NCBI RefSeq assembly: GCF_901000735.1
Contig: NC_081541.1
Coordinates: 49,786,771-49,850,770 of the forward strand
Length of the DNA stretch: 64,000 nt
DNA from: Corylus avellana
Taxonomy: Eukaryota > Streptophyta > Magnoliopsida > Fagales > Betulaceae
Reading direction: 5' to 3'
In this document: one piece after another, positions 1 to 10,948 of the stretch
How positions within the stretch are numbered: the stretch's first letter is position 1
How the letters are laid out: each line of letters starts with the position of its first letter
The notes under the pieces: generated by a model
Database searches by the model: none
Told to the model about the DNA's origin: nothing
Seen by the model: the letters and a program-made list of their open reading frames with translations, nothing else
Position numbers and translations under genes: made by a program

Positions 1-3000
1 ATATCCTCCATCAATAATTGTGCAACTGGAGGTGAAATAATTATCTTGTTCAAGCCTCAAGGGGAAGATTAACAGTAATAACCAAATAATTGTGGGAGAT
101 ATATGTTGCGAAAGAGAAGTGATACACTTTAATCCTTTCTTTTTTTTTTCTTTTTTTTTTTTTAAGTGGGTTTTTAAATGATGTGTTACCATTTCATGAG
201 TATGTGACATATTTTCTAAAATAATAAATTTCATATGATGGTAGCACATCATTTAATTTGAGAACCAATTTTAAAATAAATAAATTAAGAAGTATATATA
301 GCATTTCTCTTTGCAAAAATATAATTTTTCATATCACAATGAAGCATAAAAGAATATAATAATACTTCAGATTTTATGGGTGCATTTTTTATTTTATCGG
401 TGGCATAAGTTGCATAATCCAGCCCTCAGCGTAGTCGTTGCTGCTAAATTACGTCAATTAGTGTCGTTAAACTAAAGGTCTTAGAAAACGCCAATAAATT
501 TAGGTAAAACGATAGTATTTAGATGACGTTTTATAAAGCGTTTTCCCGCGTTTTATAACAAACTTTGGTATACATGCCAATAAATTAAACAAAACACCGA
601 TAAATTTCAAATTTTTTGGGGCGTTTTATACATGCCAATAAATGAGCACCGCTATTTTAACTTTGTTTTTAACTATTTACAGCCCTTTTACAAGAATCGG
701 TAAATTAAAAAAATATATATATATTCAAGGATTTGGTTTAAATAGACTCACAACTTATAAGCCCTAACACATGATGGACTTCTGATGCAAAACAACTCAA
801 AGGAGGACTCAAGCAACGACTCCTAAACCACTAAGACATCATCTCTTGAAGAATATGTATTTATTTATTTTGACAAATAAAACTCATACTATAATTAAAG
901 TACTTTCCTTGTTCCAGCTCTATATCTCCCACGAATATGTGTTCTTATTACATGGCATTTTAAGTCAAATCGCCCAACAAAAAGAAAATTATTGAACAAA
1001 GATCTATATTGTGTAACATTAGAGGAAAAAACGTTAGTTATATAAACTATCTTTATAAATTGCTTACTCAATGTGAGTTACTCTTTTATCTTCTCAGAGC
1101 ATTACATAATGATTGATCCATCTATTCATTTACACAATTATTGATAGAGGATATGTCGGTTGTAGATTGCCATGTCTCATTTTCAAAGGCAATGCCCAGG
1201 AAATTTCCTTTTTCTGGCTTTCTTCCATGCATGTGTGGTTTGCTTTATCTTTTTCTTTGGGTGATAGGGCCCTTCGTCCTTATTATGGCGTGTGCTGCTT
1301 TAATATTTGTGATGATACTAAAGACAGAAAAAGTTTCCTGCTTTCCTTTTTCTTTGATTTCTTTGATTTATTTAGTGAGATGGGTGTGAAATGAAGAAAG
1401 TGTTAAATCAGTTTCCTTTTATCTTTTATTCCATTGATTCAATGAATGACATGATGGGGCATGGAGTCCCCCCAATTGCCCACATTCAATTCACCAAAGG
1501 AATCCAAAGCCATCTCTCCTAATTACTATTTCACATATACCGCTTGTAGCTGTTTGTTTACATAAACCAAAACAGGGTGTTTCATTGAAATATTGTTTCA
1601 TTGTCCCAAGATTCTGATAGGCTATTAAGGAAACTAACAATATGTTGAGTATATATATATATATATAAAAGTCGAGTCTTGACTTAGAGAGTGTTTAAAA
1701 TTGCGACACGTGTCCTGAATTCATGTTTTTTTGTGAGTGAACCAGTCCTCTTAAAGAGTGCGTAGAATTGTGACACGTGGCATTTTAAAGAGTGAATAAG
1801 TTTTGGGCATTTAAAATGTAGGGGTTTTATTTGTAATGCATTTAATTGTTTTAATGAAGAAAACAAAAGATGCCCAAATTTTCTCTTTATTTATTTAATT
1901 TTCTTTTTATCTTCTCTTAGTTTTTGTTTATATATCAATGTGAGACAATTAAAACGTAAGAATTTTATTTGTAATATATTTAATTGTTTGAATGAAAAAA
2001 ACAAAAAAAATTCAAATTTTCTCTTTCTCTCTATTTTTCTTTTTATCTTCTCTTGCTTTCTGTTTATACCCTCAGACAATCAAATCAAAGCACAGCCAAC
2101 GCTTTAACAAGTCTGTCAGTCTGTGTATGCTTTCAACAAAATAATGACAAACTTTTCTATTTTTTAAAGGCAATATCCATGAAGTTTCTTTCTTTTACCA
2201 GTATATATTTAAATTTGAATTAGAACGATGGTATATATTTGAACGACGTTTTATAAAGTGCTACCAGTTTTTTTATAACAAACTTTGGTATATGATTCCA
2301 AGAGAACTATACGTTGCTCCATGCACCTACTCAAAAGGCAATATAATTAGAGATGCCGAAGTTTATAAAACGCTGATATGTTCAAATTTTTTTTTATTCT
2401 TGGAGGCGGGGTGCTCTTCTTTTTTATTTTATTTTATTTTTATTTTTTTTTAATTGAAAACATGAAATATTTTGGGTTATTATAATCAATTCAAAACTTT
2501 GTAAACACTTAACAACAAGTCTGCGTATGCTTTAAACAAAATAATAACAAAATATTCTATTTTTCAAATGCAATATTATCCATGAAGTTTCTTTCTTTCA
2601 TGTTTGGTTTGCCTTTATTTTTTGTCTTCTTTTTCCTTCTTTTGGTGGTAGGCTTTATGATGGTTATTCTTTCTTCTTTTTCTTTGATGATGTGGATTCC
2701 ACCACAACTGGCCGGCCTTATACAATCCACCAAACGGAATCCAAAGCTATCTCTAAAGAGATTGCCCGATGGGTGAAAATCCAAAATCACCCACATAATG
2801 GAAAAACCAAACGGTGTGCTCTTTTAGTTTGAATTAGAAGTCATTAATAATTCTTTCACAGCTATGCATTGATCAAATTGTCCCTAAAACAACTTGCATC
2901 CAAAATTATTTTGTCACTAAATTAGCCAATTCAAAAACCTAACAAATTACCCCTTTAGCAATTCTGTTACAAAATTTACTAGTAACATCTGAATAAATAA

Positions 3001-3750
3001 ATCTTGTTTCCTAAAACACTTACAAAATATACGTTTAAATCTTTAATGTAACATTAATATTACATATTTAAATAGAATATAATAATCATTAATAAATCAC
3101 AAAATCTATTAGCTAGAACACAAAATATCATCATAGATGCAACAAGTATTATCAATATCAAAATCATCTATAGTACTGTTCCATCTACTCCTCCTATTTG
3201 CACTCCCGAAACTCTCTCTCCCCCTTGTTGTCACTAAATGACAAATGGTATTCCAATAAGTTAACCAATTAGCCCAAAGAGTGTAACATGAATTGAAGTG
3301 GTAATTTGAGGGGTCAAATACCATTTCAAAAAAATTTAGAGATAGTTTGAGCAATATTTCAAGAAAAAAAAAAAAAAAATTCACCTGAATGCTATTTATT
3401 TTTCCTTCACTTTAATGCTAGAAGCCTAGAAGCTACCAAAGGGTATAACTCGCAACAAATTGGTGGTTTGAGGGACCAAATATTATTAATTACAACAAAT
3501 TGAACAAGATAATGTACGTACGTAGTTTATCCATTCATAACAACGACTTTCACATCTACTTACTTGCACTACAATTTTATTGGAGCGGGTTGAGCACTTC
3601 AAGATATTTTTCTCTTTCTTTCAAGTTTGGTTTGTTTTCTTTTTCTTTCGGTGCTGGATGAGTGCTGCTTTATATCAAAACTACAAGTCACCTCTCAAAT
3701 GTTGGTTACTTTTTCTTTTATTCAGTTTGATTGAATGACATGATCATGTT
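1..3750 (+). repeat. CNL-upstream repeat module, copy 1
   Basis: This non-coding AT-rich stretch is nearly identical to 10949-14310, apart from one 404-bp indel and a few small differences. Both copies sit upstream of a plus-strand CNL gene. Short open frames inside it (for example 1113-1394) are conserved only because the DNA is duplicated; they have no recognisable domains and I do not call them genes. The part at 480-640 carries repeated motifs of the form ACGTTTTATAAA and AACGCCAATAAA, as in subterminal repeats of DNA transposons, but I could not place ends. The segment at about 725-1300 recurs, more diverged, at 8770-9370 and inverted at 22650-23260. Confidence 0.85.
2174..2577. repeat. 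404-bp segment present only in module copy 1
   Basis: The sequence ATCCATGAAGTTTCTTTCTTT occurs at 2174 and again at 2578, but only once (13101) in the other module copy. Either copy 2 lost 404 bp by recombination between the 21-bp repeats, or copy 1 gained them. The segment resembles the transposon-like stretch at 480-640 (ACGTTTTATAAAG, ACAAACTTTGGTATA). Confidence 0.75.
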
Positions 3751-4795
3751 GCGTGTGGAGTCCACCGGTGGCCGCTTTCAGTGAAATTTTGGTAAAAAGC
3801 AATTACTTGTCGCATCTTGCTGTTGTTTATTTTATGCGTACTTTATAATAAGATTTTTAGATTAGATGCATGAATTATCTAAAACTTTATTATAAAAAAA
3901 AATATGCATAAGATAACTCGGTACTATACGTTTTGTGGATCCTGACCCCTCAATCCACAATTAACACCATTGGTATTAAAAATGAATTGAGGGTCGCTTG
4001 AGTATCTTGAAATCATACAGTCAAATTCCATCAAAATATTTGACGGATTCTGTTAAGGTGCCTTGTCAGCACTAATAAAATGATGACATATATCACTCTT
4101 AATAAAAAATATATAAATATATAACATAAAAAACTAAAAAAATTAAAAGTGAGCACTGTAGTTGGTCAACAATGGTTTGCCATTGTTGCAAATTTGCTGA
4201 GCATTGTAGCTCAACAATTCATAACATATATTAATTTAAAATTTGTTCTATCGTCTCTCCTTCAATAAAAAAATTATTTTATGATCTCTCCTCAAATTGC
4301 TATTGAGTGACACTTGAACTCTAATAATAAAAAAGGAATATTTAAATAGAATAGTAAAAATGCAGATCAGCGGGTCTCTCTTTTCAAATGAAATGTTCCG
4401 GCGAAGTTTATTTCTTTCTTTCTTTCATGTTTGGATTGTCCACACTTCTTGGGTATCAAAATGTTGAAAATTTTCATTTCAATAGGGTTAAGAAAATGCA
4501 GTTAATAAAAACACAATTTCTAAAAATATTGTTTAACCTTTCGTAAAAGTGCAATTAAGTCTTTAATAAAAACAACAATAATTTGATTGCTGAGTTTTCA
4601 TTAAAATGTGTATAAATTAGTCTAACTGATAAAATTTATTGGCACTATATATATATGTCAAAGATTTGAGATTAAATCTCTTTCACATTAAGGATGCGAG
4701 ATTTAATTAAGAGGAGAGAAAGCCTAACCATTTGTCTGGAGAGAAAAGCTTTACTCAAAACCATTATCCTTTTAATTTCCCAACGGAAAAAAAAA
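3751..4795. other. Intergenic, no gene seen
   Basis: AT-rich DNA with no credible coding frame. The part from about 4460 onward matches 49560-50027 in the same orientation, so it belongs to a conserved CNL 5' flank rather than being random intergenic sequence. Confidence 0.6.
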
Positions 4796-4987
4796 AAAAA
4801 AAAATGAAAAAACAAAAACAAACATGTGGACTGTCTTGCATGGAATGGTAGATGGCACATTCTACAGAAGTCAAGTTTTTTAAGTCCACTTCTTCGTTGT
4901 TAAATCAAAACTCAGCTTGCTCTCTGCTTTTGCTCTGCTACTTGCGTTCCCCTTCCTTCATTTCCTTTGATTTCCAAACAAGAAAAC
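4796..4987 (+). promoter_or_regulatory. Conserved 5' flank / leader of CNL-1
   Basis: The ~190 bp before the CNL-1 ATG match the sequence before CNL-4 (48376-48560) and CNL-5 (57855-58022), including GCATGGAATGGTAGATGG, the block TTAAGTCCACTTCTTC, and the stretch just before the ATG with CCTTTGATTTCCAAAC. CNL-2 shares only the last ~40 bp. Conservation just upstream of three start codons suggests a shared core promoter and 5' UTR, though recent duplication alone could explain it. No transcription start can be fixed from sequence. Confidence 0.4.
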
Positions 4988-7917
4988 ATGGCTGAGATTG
5001 CAACCATTCTTCTCTCTCCCTTTCTCCAAGTGTTTTTCGAAAGAATGGCATCTGGGGAGTTTGTTGACTTCTTTCGACGACAAAAACTCTCCGATACACT
5101 CATAAAGAAGTTGAAGACAACTTTTCTGACCCTCAATGCAGTGCTCGAAGACGCAGAAGAGTTGCAAGTTACGAAGCCTCTTGTGAAAGAGTGGCTTGAT
5201 GAGCTGAAAGATGCAATCTATGATGCAGAGGACGTCTTGGATGAGATTGCTACTGAAGCCTTGCAAAGCGAGTTGGATGCTCAATTTCAAACCACTGCAA
5301 GTAAGGTACGGAAGTTATCCATCTCTGCTTTTCGTAATTCTTTTGTCAAAGAGATAGAGCCAAAGATAAAAGAGGTACTTGAAAGACTAGAAACTCTAGC
5401 ACAGCAAAAGAATGTCATGGGTCTGAGAGAAGGTGTTGGAGGGAAATCATCTGACAGATTGCTCACAACTTCTTTGGTTGAAGAATCTGATATTTATGGT
5501 AGGAATAATGACAAGGAGGCAATCACTAAAATGTTACTCTCAAATGATGCACGTGGCAACAAAATGAGTGTGATTGCCATAATAGGGATGGGGGGGATGG
5601 GCAAGACCACCCTTGCTCAACTTGTATACAATGACTCAAAGGTGAAGGAGCACTTTAACCTACACTTACGGGTTTGTGTTTCTGAAGAGTTTGATGTGTC
5701 CAAGGTAACCAAAACAATTTTGGAGAGACTAACTTCATCAACTTATGATAATAAGGATCTAGATCAACTCCAAGTTATACTCAAGGAGAAATTGGAGAGG
5801 AAGAAGTTTCTACTTGTTTTAGATGATGTGTGGAATAAGGATTATGCTATTTGGGAGAACTTCAGCAAACCTTTCATATCTTGGGCACAAGGAAGTAGGG
5901 TCATCGTAACAACTCGCGATAATGAGGTTGCATTAGTTATGCGTGCTAGCTCAACGCATCCTTTAAAGGAGTTACAAGAAGAAGATTGTTGGTCACTATT
6001 TGCAAAACATGCATTCTATGATGGTAACTCTGATGCACATGGAGAGTTAAAAGTAGTAGGTAGAAAAATCATGGAAAAGTGTGGAGGCCTTCCGTTAGCA
6101 GTCAAGGCAATTGGTGCTCTATTAAGAACTAAACCGAATGTTGATGAATGGGATAAGATATTGAAGAGTGAATTATGGGATTTGCCAATTGATGAGATGG
6201 GCATTCTACCAGCTCTAAGATTAAGTTACAAATATCTCTCTTCACATCTAAAGCGTTGCTTTGCTTATTGTTCAATATTCCCAAAGGATTTTTCTTTCAA
6301 AAAAGATCAATTAATCTTGTTATGGATGGCAGAAGGTTTCCTACCGCAACCTAAACACAAAACAATGGAAGAAGTTGGGAATGAGTATCTCCTCACTCTA
6401 GAATCAAGATCATTATTCCAAAAATCAAGTGAGGACAAGTCATGTTTTGTAATGCATGATCTTGTGAACGATTTGGCAAAATCTGTATCTGGAGAATTTA
6501 TTTTAAGGTTGGAGGGTGAGTGTCCTGACGAGATTGTAAACAAAACTCGCCACTTGTCTTATTTTTCCAAACATAATTTTCATGGCTTGAAGAAGTTTGA
6601 GACCCTTCACAAGGCTAAGAGGTTGCACACTTTCCTACATTTAGATATGTCAGATTCTGATTGGTTTCACTACTTCTTAAGTAAAACGGTAGTAGATGAT
6701 TTACTTCCAACTCTAAGATGCTTACGACTGCTTTCTCTGTCCCGATATAAGAACATTACTGAATTGCCAAATTCAATTGGTAAACTTAAATACCTACGTT
6801 ACTTGGATCTCTCTTTCACTGAAGTTCAAAGACTGCTTGATTCTATATGTCAGTTGTGCAATTTGCAAACATTGAGACTATCACATTGTAAAAAGCTTAC
6901 TGCATTGCCTAGAGATATGTGGAAACTCATTAGCTTAAGCCATCTTGATATTACCAAAACTAGCATTAAAGAGATGCCGATTCATTTGGGTAGATTAAAA
7001 CGCCTACTGACATTGACTAAATTTATCATTAGCAAAGGTACTGGGTCATTTATTGGAGAGTTGGGGAAACTTGTAAATCTTCGGGGACCACTTGCCATTT
7101 TGGAGCTCCAAAATATTGAATCCCCCAATGATGCTCTAAATGCAAGCTTGAAGGACAAAAAGCACCTAGAAGAGTTGGTATTAGAATGGAATGTTGAAAC
7201 TCATGTTCCAGAAAGTCCGAGAATTGTACTTGATGGGCTCCGACCCCATACAAATTTGAAAAGCCTCACTATCAAATACTATGGTGGTAAAAGTCTTTCA
7301 GATTGGATAGGACTTCCTTCATTCTCTAAACTAGCATCTCTTCATCTACAAAACTGTAACTATTGCAATAGTTTGCCACCCCTTGGGCAGCTACCCTCTC
7401 TGCAGTATCTCTATATTGTTGGGTTTGATGAAGTTGTTAGAGTGGGTCGTGAGTTTTGTGGCAGCGGTTCTTCTTCATTTAAGCCATTTGGTGCCCTTAA
7501 AGTTCTTAGCTTCAGAGATATGAATAAGTGGGAAAAATGGATTTCTATTGGTGACGAAAATGAGGGTGTAAGTTTTCCTCAACTTGAAAATCTTAGTATT
7601 ACAGAGTGCCCTAAGCTAACCGGAGGGTTGCCCACCCATCTTCCTTCTTTAGCCACGCTTAAAATTTATAAATGTCCACAATTGGTGGCTTCACTCTCAA
7701 GGACGCCTGCTATACGTGATTTTTGGGTGGGAGATTGTAAAGAGGTTTTGTTTGATGAATTGCCAGCTGGAATGCAGATGGTCAATATTGGAGGAATTGA
7801 GTCCCTACCGAAGGAAATGATAGACTCCAATGGCAGTCTTCAAGAGTTGTCGATCAATGGGTGTTCTTCACTTATGTTCCTTCCAAAGGATGGCCTTCCC
7901 TCTACATTAAAAACCCT
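4988..7917 (+). CDS. CNL-1, CC-NB-ARC-LRR resistance protein, 3' end lost in gap
   Basis: An RPP13-like-1 type CNL, an intracellular immune receptor that binds ADP/ATP and detects pathogen effectors. The start is the ATG in the context of MAEIATILLS, shared with CNL-4 and CNL-5; an ATG 21 bp upstream is in frame but not conserved. Visible parts: Rx-type coiled coil (about residues 1-130, with DAEDVLDEIA near 79-88); P-loop GMGGMGKTT (200-208); kinase-2 LLVLDD (275-280); RNBS-B GSRVIVTTR (302-310); GLPL (367-370); RNBS-D CFAYCSIFP (424-432); MHD (489-491); then LRRs to the break at residue ~976. Relatives here are 1256-1258 residues, so ~280 are missing. The open frame continues past the gap to 8098, but those residues come from an unrelated upstream repeat and are an artefact. 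RNBS-A reads LRVCVS where its relatives have AWVCVS, losing the usual Trp. Confidence 0.9.
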
Positions 7918-8017
7918 NNNNNNNNNNNNNNNNNNNNNNNNNNNNNNNNNNNNNNNNNNNNNNNNNNNNNNNNNNNNNNNNNNNNNNNNNNNNNNNNNNN
8001 NNNNNNNNNNNNNNNNN
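7918..8017. other. Assembly gap, 100 N
   Basis: One hundred Ns, the usual placeholder for a gap of unknown size. The left edge is inside the LRR of CNL-1. The right edge begins in sequence matching 3160 of the upstream module. The gap must therefore hide at least the end of CNL-1, its 3' flank and the first part of another module. Confidence 0.95.
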
Positions 8018-8560
8018 ATCAAAATCATCTATAGTACTGTTCCATCTACTCCTCCTGTTTGCACTCCCGAAATTCTCTCTCCCCCTTTTTGTCGCTAAAT
8101 GACAAATGGTATTCCAATAAGTTAACCAATTAGCCCAAAGAGTGTAACCTGAAGTAGTAATTTGAGGGATCAAGTACCATGCATTTTAAAAAAATTTAGA
8201 GATCGATAGTTTGAGCAATATTTCAAGAAAAAACAAAATTTTCACCTGAATGCTATTTTTCCTTCACTTTAATGCTATAGAAGCCTAGAAGCTACCAAAG
8301 GGTATAACTTGCAACAAATTGGTGGTTTGAGGGACCAAATATTATTACAACAAATTGAACAAGATAATGTACGTACGTAGTTTATCCATTCATAACAACG
8401 ACTTTCACATCTGCTTACTTTTGCACTACAATTTTACTGAAGCGGGTTGAGCACTTCAAGATATTTTTCTCTTTCTTTCAAGTTAGGTTTGTTATCTTTT
8501 TCTTTCGGTGCTGGATGAGTGCTGCTTTATATCAAAACTCTAAGTCACCTCTCAAACTTA
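8018..8560 (+). repeat. CNL-upstream module, partial third copy
   Basis: Matches 3160-3700 and 13683-14240 with more differences than those two have with each other. It includes the conserved ATCATCTATAGTACTGTTCC block and the stretch ending GTGCTGCTTTATATCAAAAC. No CNL gene follows it before the next module. Confidence 0.8.
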
Positions 8561-9580
8561 ATTCTTTTCTTCTTTTATTTCATGAGATGTTTCAGCATGC
8601 TTCTGAACTATTCATCGCCCTGAGCCATACATACATCATACTCTTCAGGATGTCTCTGAACTATCAGCAATTGGAAAATCAGTAAGTGCTCAAATTTGCC
8701 TTGATTGGACCTTACGATTTCATTGGATTTCCTCCAACCAAACTGGAACTTAATTGGTGTTTGAGATTTATTAAAGGATTTGGTTTAAAGGGACTCACAA
8801 CTTATAAGCCCTAAACATATGATGGACTTCTAATGCAAAACAACTCAAAGAAGGACTACTAAACCCCTTAGACATCATCTCTTGAAGAAGATGTATTATT
8901 ATTATTTTTTTGACAAATAAAACTCCTACTATAATTAAAATACTTTCCTTGCTCCAGCTCTATATCTCCCACGATTATGTGTTCTTATTACATGGCATTT
9001 TAAGTCAAACTGCCTTACAAAAGGAAAATTATTGAACAAAGATCTACAATGTGTAACATTATAGGAAAAACCATTAGCCTTCTAAATTATCTTTATAAAC
9101 TACCCATTTTATGTGAACTACTCTTTATCTTCTCAATATGTGATTGGAGAGATCGAGGGTGTTACATAATTTAATTCATCCATCCATGATCCATCAATTC
9201 ATAAGGACTTTGACGTCCTCTTGCAAAATTATTGATTGAGGATATGTCGGTTGTGCACTTCTAGATTGCCGTCTTTCATTTTCAAAGGCAATGCCTATGA
9301 AATTTCCTTTTTTTTTTTTTTTTTTCATGTTGTGTTTGCTTTCTCTTTTTCTTTTGGTGTAGGGCCATTAACGTCCTTATTATGGCATGAGCTAAGCTAA
9401 ATTTAAGGAGAAAATTTTAATTTATCAAATTTAGATCAAAACTCAATAATAAGACCATGTTGAGAATTTGAAGTTTAATAGAAAAGATTTATAAAATGTT
9501 AGGAGCCAATGCTCGGGCACACAGGGTTGGTGGGGCAGGGAATGAGATCCGGTTAGTAAAATATAGGAGGGCAAAATGAT
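8561..9580 (+). repeat. Inverted repeat arm, partner at 22430-23470
   Basis: Reads as the reverse complement of 22430-23470 with moderate divergence. Shared blocks include GCAATTGGAAAATC, GGAGAGATCGAGGGTGTTACATAA and GGATCTCATTCCCTGCCC (on the partner strand). Part of it (8770-9370) is also a diverged copy of module sequence 725-1300. No gene is seen. Confidence 0.75.
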
Positions 9581-10307
9581 TTTTTTAATTCTTTTAGGAC
9601 TATTTTACCCTCTTGTGTAGAAAGCACAGCTTTCATGTCCACTTGCACAATTATTGATCCATCAAGTTTCTTTCTTTCTTTCATGTTTGGCTTTCATGTC
9701 CCACATTCAAAACAAGTGTGGATTCCTGACTTAAGGACCCATTCCTTAAAGAAATGTTTTCTGCTTTCCTTCTTCTTTGATTTATTAGTGTGATGGAGTG
9801 GAGTCCACCACAATTGGCCATATTCAATCCACCGATGGAATCCAATGGGAAGGCCATAATTCTGCAATGGTGCATCACGTGGTATACTTGTACTACCCTG
9901 CCAAAGGGAAGGCCATAATTCTACAATTAGGCTATTTAAAAAAAGATGAATGTCGTTTTTATAGACTGAGTAAGAGGAAGTTCTTCAAAATCTAATTTGG
10001 AGAAAAACTTTGTCCTTCAAGTAATTAGATGATCTTTGAATATATGGCATTTTTACTGTATCATAAATTGACTGATGTAAAAAAAAAAAAAAAAGTTTGG
10101 TATGAAAAAGTAATAGTAAAAAATGATTTATGTGATATAAAAAGTAAAAATGTTGGGACATACGTTGAATTTTTTGAGAATAATATGGAGTCATTTTTGG
10201 CTTTTGCCATTCAAATCCAAAAATTAATTGTGGATTGAATGTTTAGGGTAATGTTGTCCAAAAGTTTTAATAATGGTAATGCATTAAATGCAATACCCTT
10301 CAAAATG
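9581..10307. other. Intergenic, no gene seen
   Basis: AT-rich, with further broken pieces of the upstream module (for example TTTCTTTCTTTCATGTTTGG at 9667 and the GTGGAGTCCACCACAATTGG block near 9800). No coding frame with recognisable features. Confidence 0.55.
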
Positions 10308-10671
10308 CACTAAATGGAGGAAATTGAGAGATTTTGAAATGGAGAGGATCCTATTCCCCACATCACACCATGTCATTAATTACATCAAACTGAATAAATG
10401 AAAAAGCAACCAATATTTGTCCATCTTTAATTCAAATCATTTGAGGGAAAAAATTTGAGAGGTGAGTTGTACTACTAAACCAACTATCAGAGTTGGCTCT
10501 GCAATCTGCCATTAATACAATTTAGTTGTAGGCAAGCAGCAATGATTAGCTGTTGGAGGCAAGGAGCAATAGAAGGTAATGTCGACTATTAATAGCGATA
10601 GTAATGTCGCTGCTAATAAACTTAGAAAATGATCATCTCCATTTCAAAATTCTTCAATTTTCTTCATTTAG
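10308..10671. mobile_element. MITE-like element with ~42-bp inverted repeats
   Basis: The left arm 10308-10350 (CTAAATGGAGGAAATTG through GAGAGGATC) is matched inverted by 10631-10671 (GATCATCTCCATTTC through CTTCATTTAG). A direct repeat of the type AATAC..TTCAAAATG.ACTAAATGGA flanks both sides (near 10291 and 10674). The ~360-bp size and absence of coding capacity fit a miniature inverted-repeat element. The family is not identified and the exact ends are uncertain. Confidence 0.5.
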
Positions 10672-10948
10672 TATAATACTATTCAAAATGTACTAAATGG
10701 AAATGGAGCAAAGAGAGGGAATCATTTTCCAATAAACTTGACCTTAATGAAGTAAATTGAGGTAGTGAAACTTCAATCATTGCTTTTTTAAAAACTACTG
10801 TAGTTTTGATATAAAGCAGCCTCACATCCACCCACGTACATGATAATAAGGCCGTTAATGGCCCTACCACCGAAAGAAAAAGAGAGCAAACAAACATGAA
10901 AGAAAGAGAGAAATTTCATGGACACTCTACAAGTGCTCAATAACCGAC
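10672..10948 (-). repeat. Inverted fragment of module sequence
   Basis: The segment from about 10800 (TTTTGATATAAAGCAGC, GGCCGTTAATGGCCCTACCACC) to 10948 reads as the reverse complement of module sequence such as 9210-9400, and points opposite to the module copy that follows. No gene. Confidence 0.5.

Noticed and set aside
1113..1394. 93-residue open frame repeated at 12047-12328
   Set aside because: Conserved only because the whole module is duplicated at near identity; no domain and biased low-complexity composition. Not evidence of coding.
8018..8098. Apparent C-terminus of CNL-1 after the gap
   Set aside because: The DNA is a copy of non-coding module sequence at 3160-3240, so the peptide is a gap artefact.
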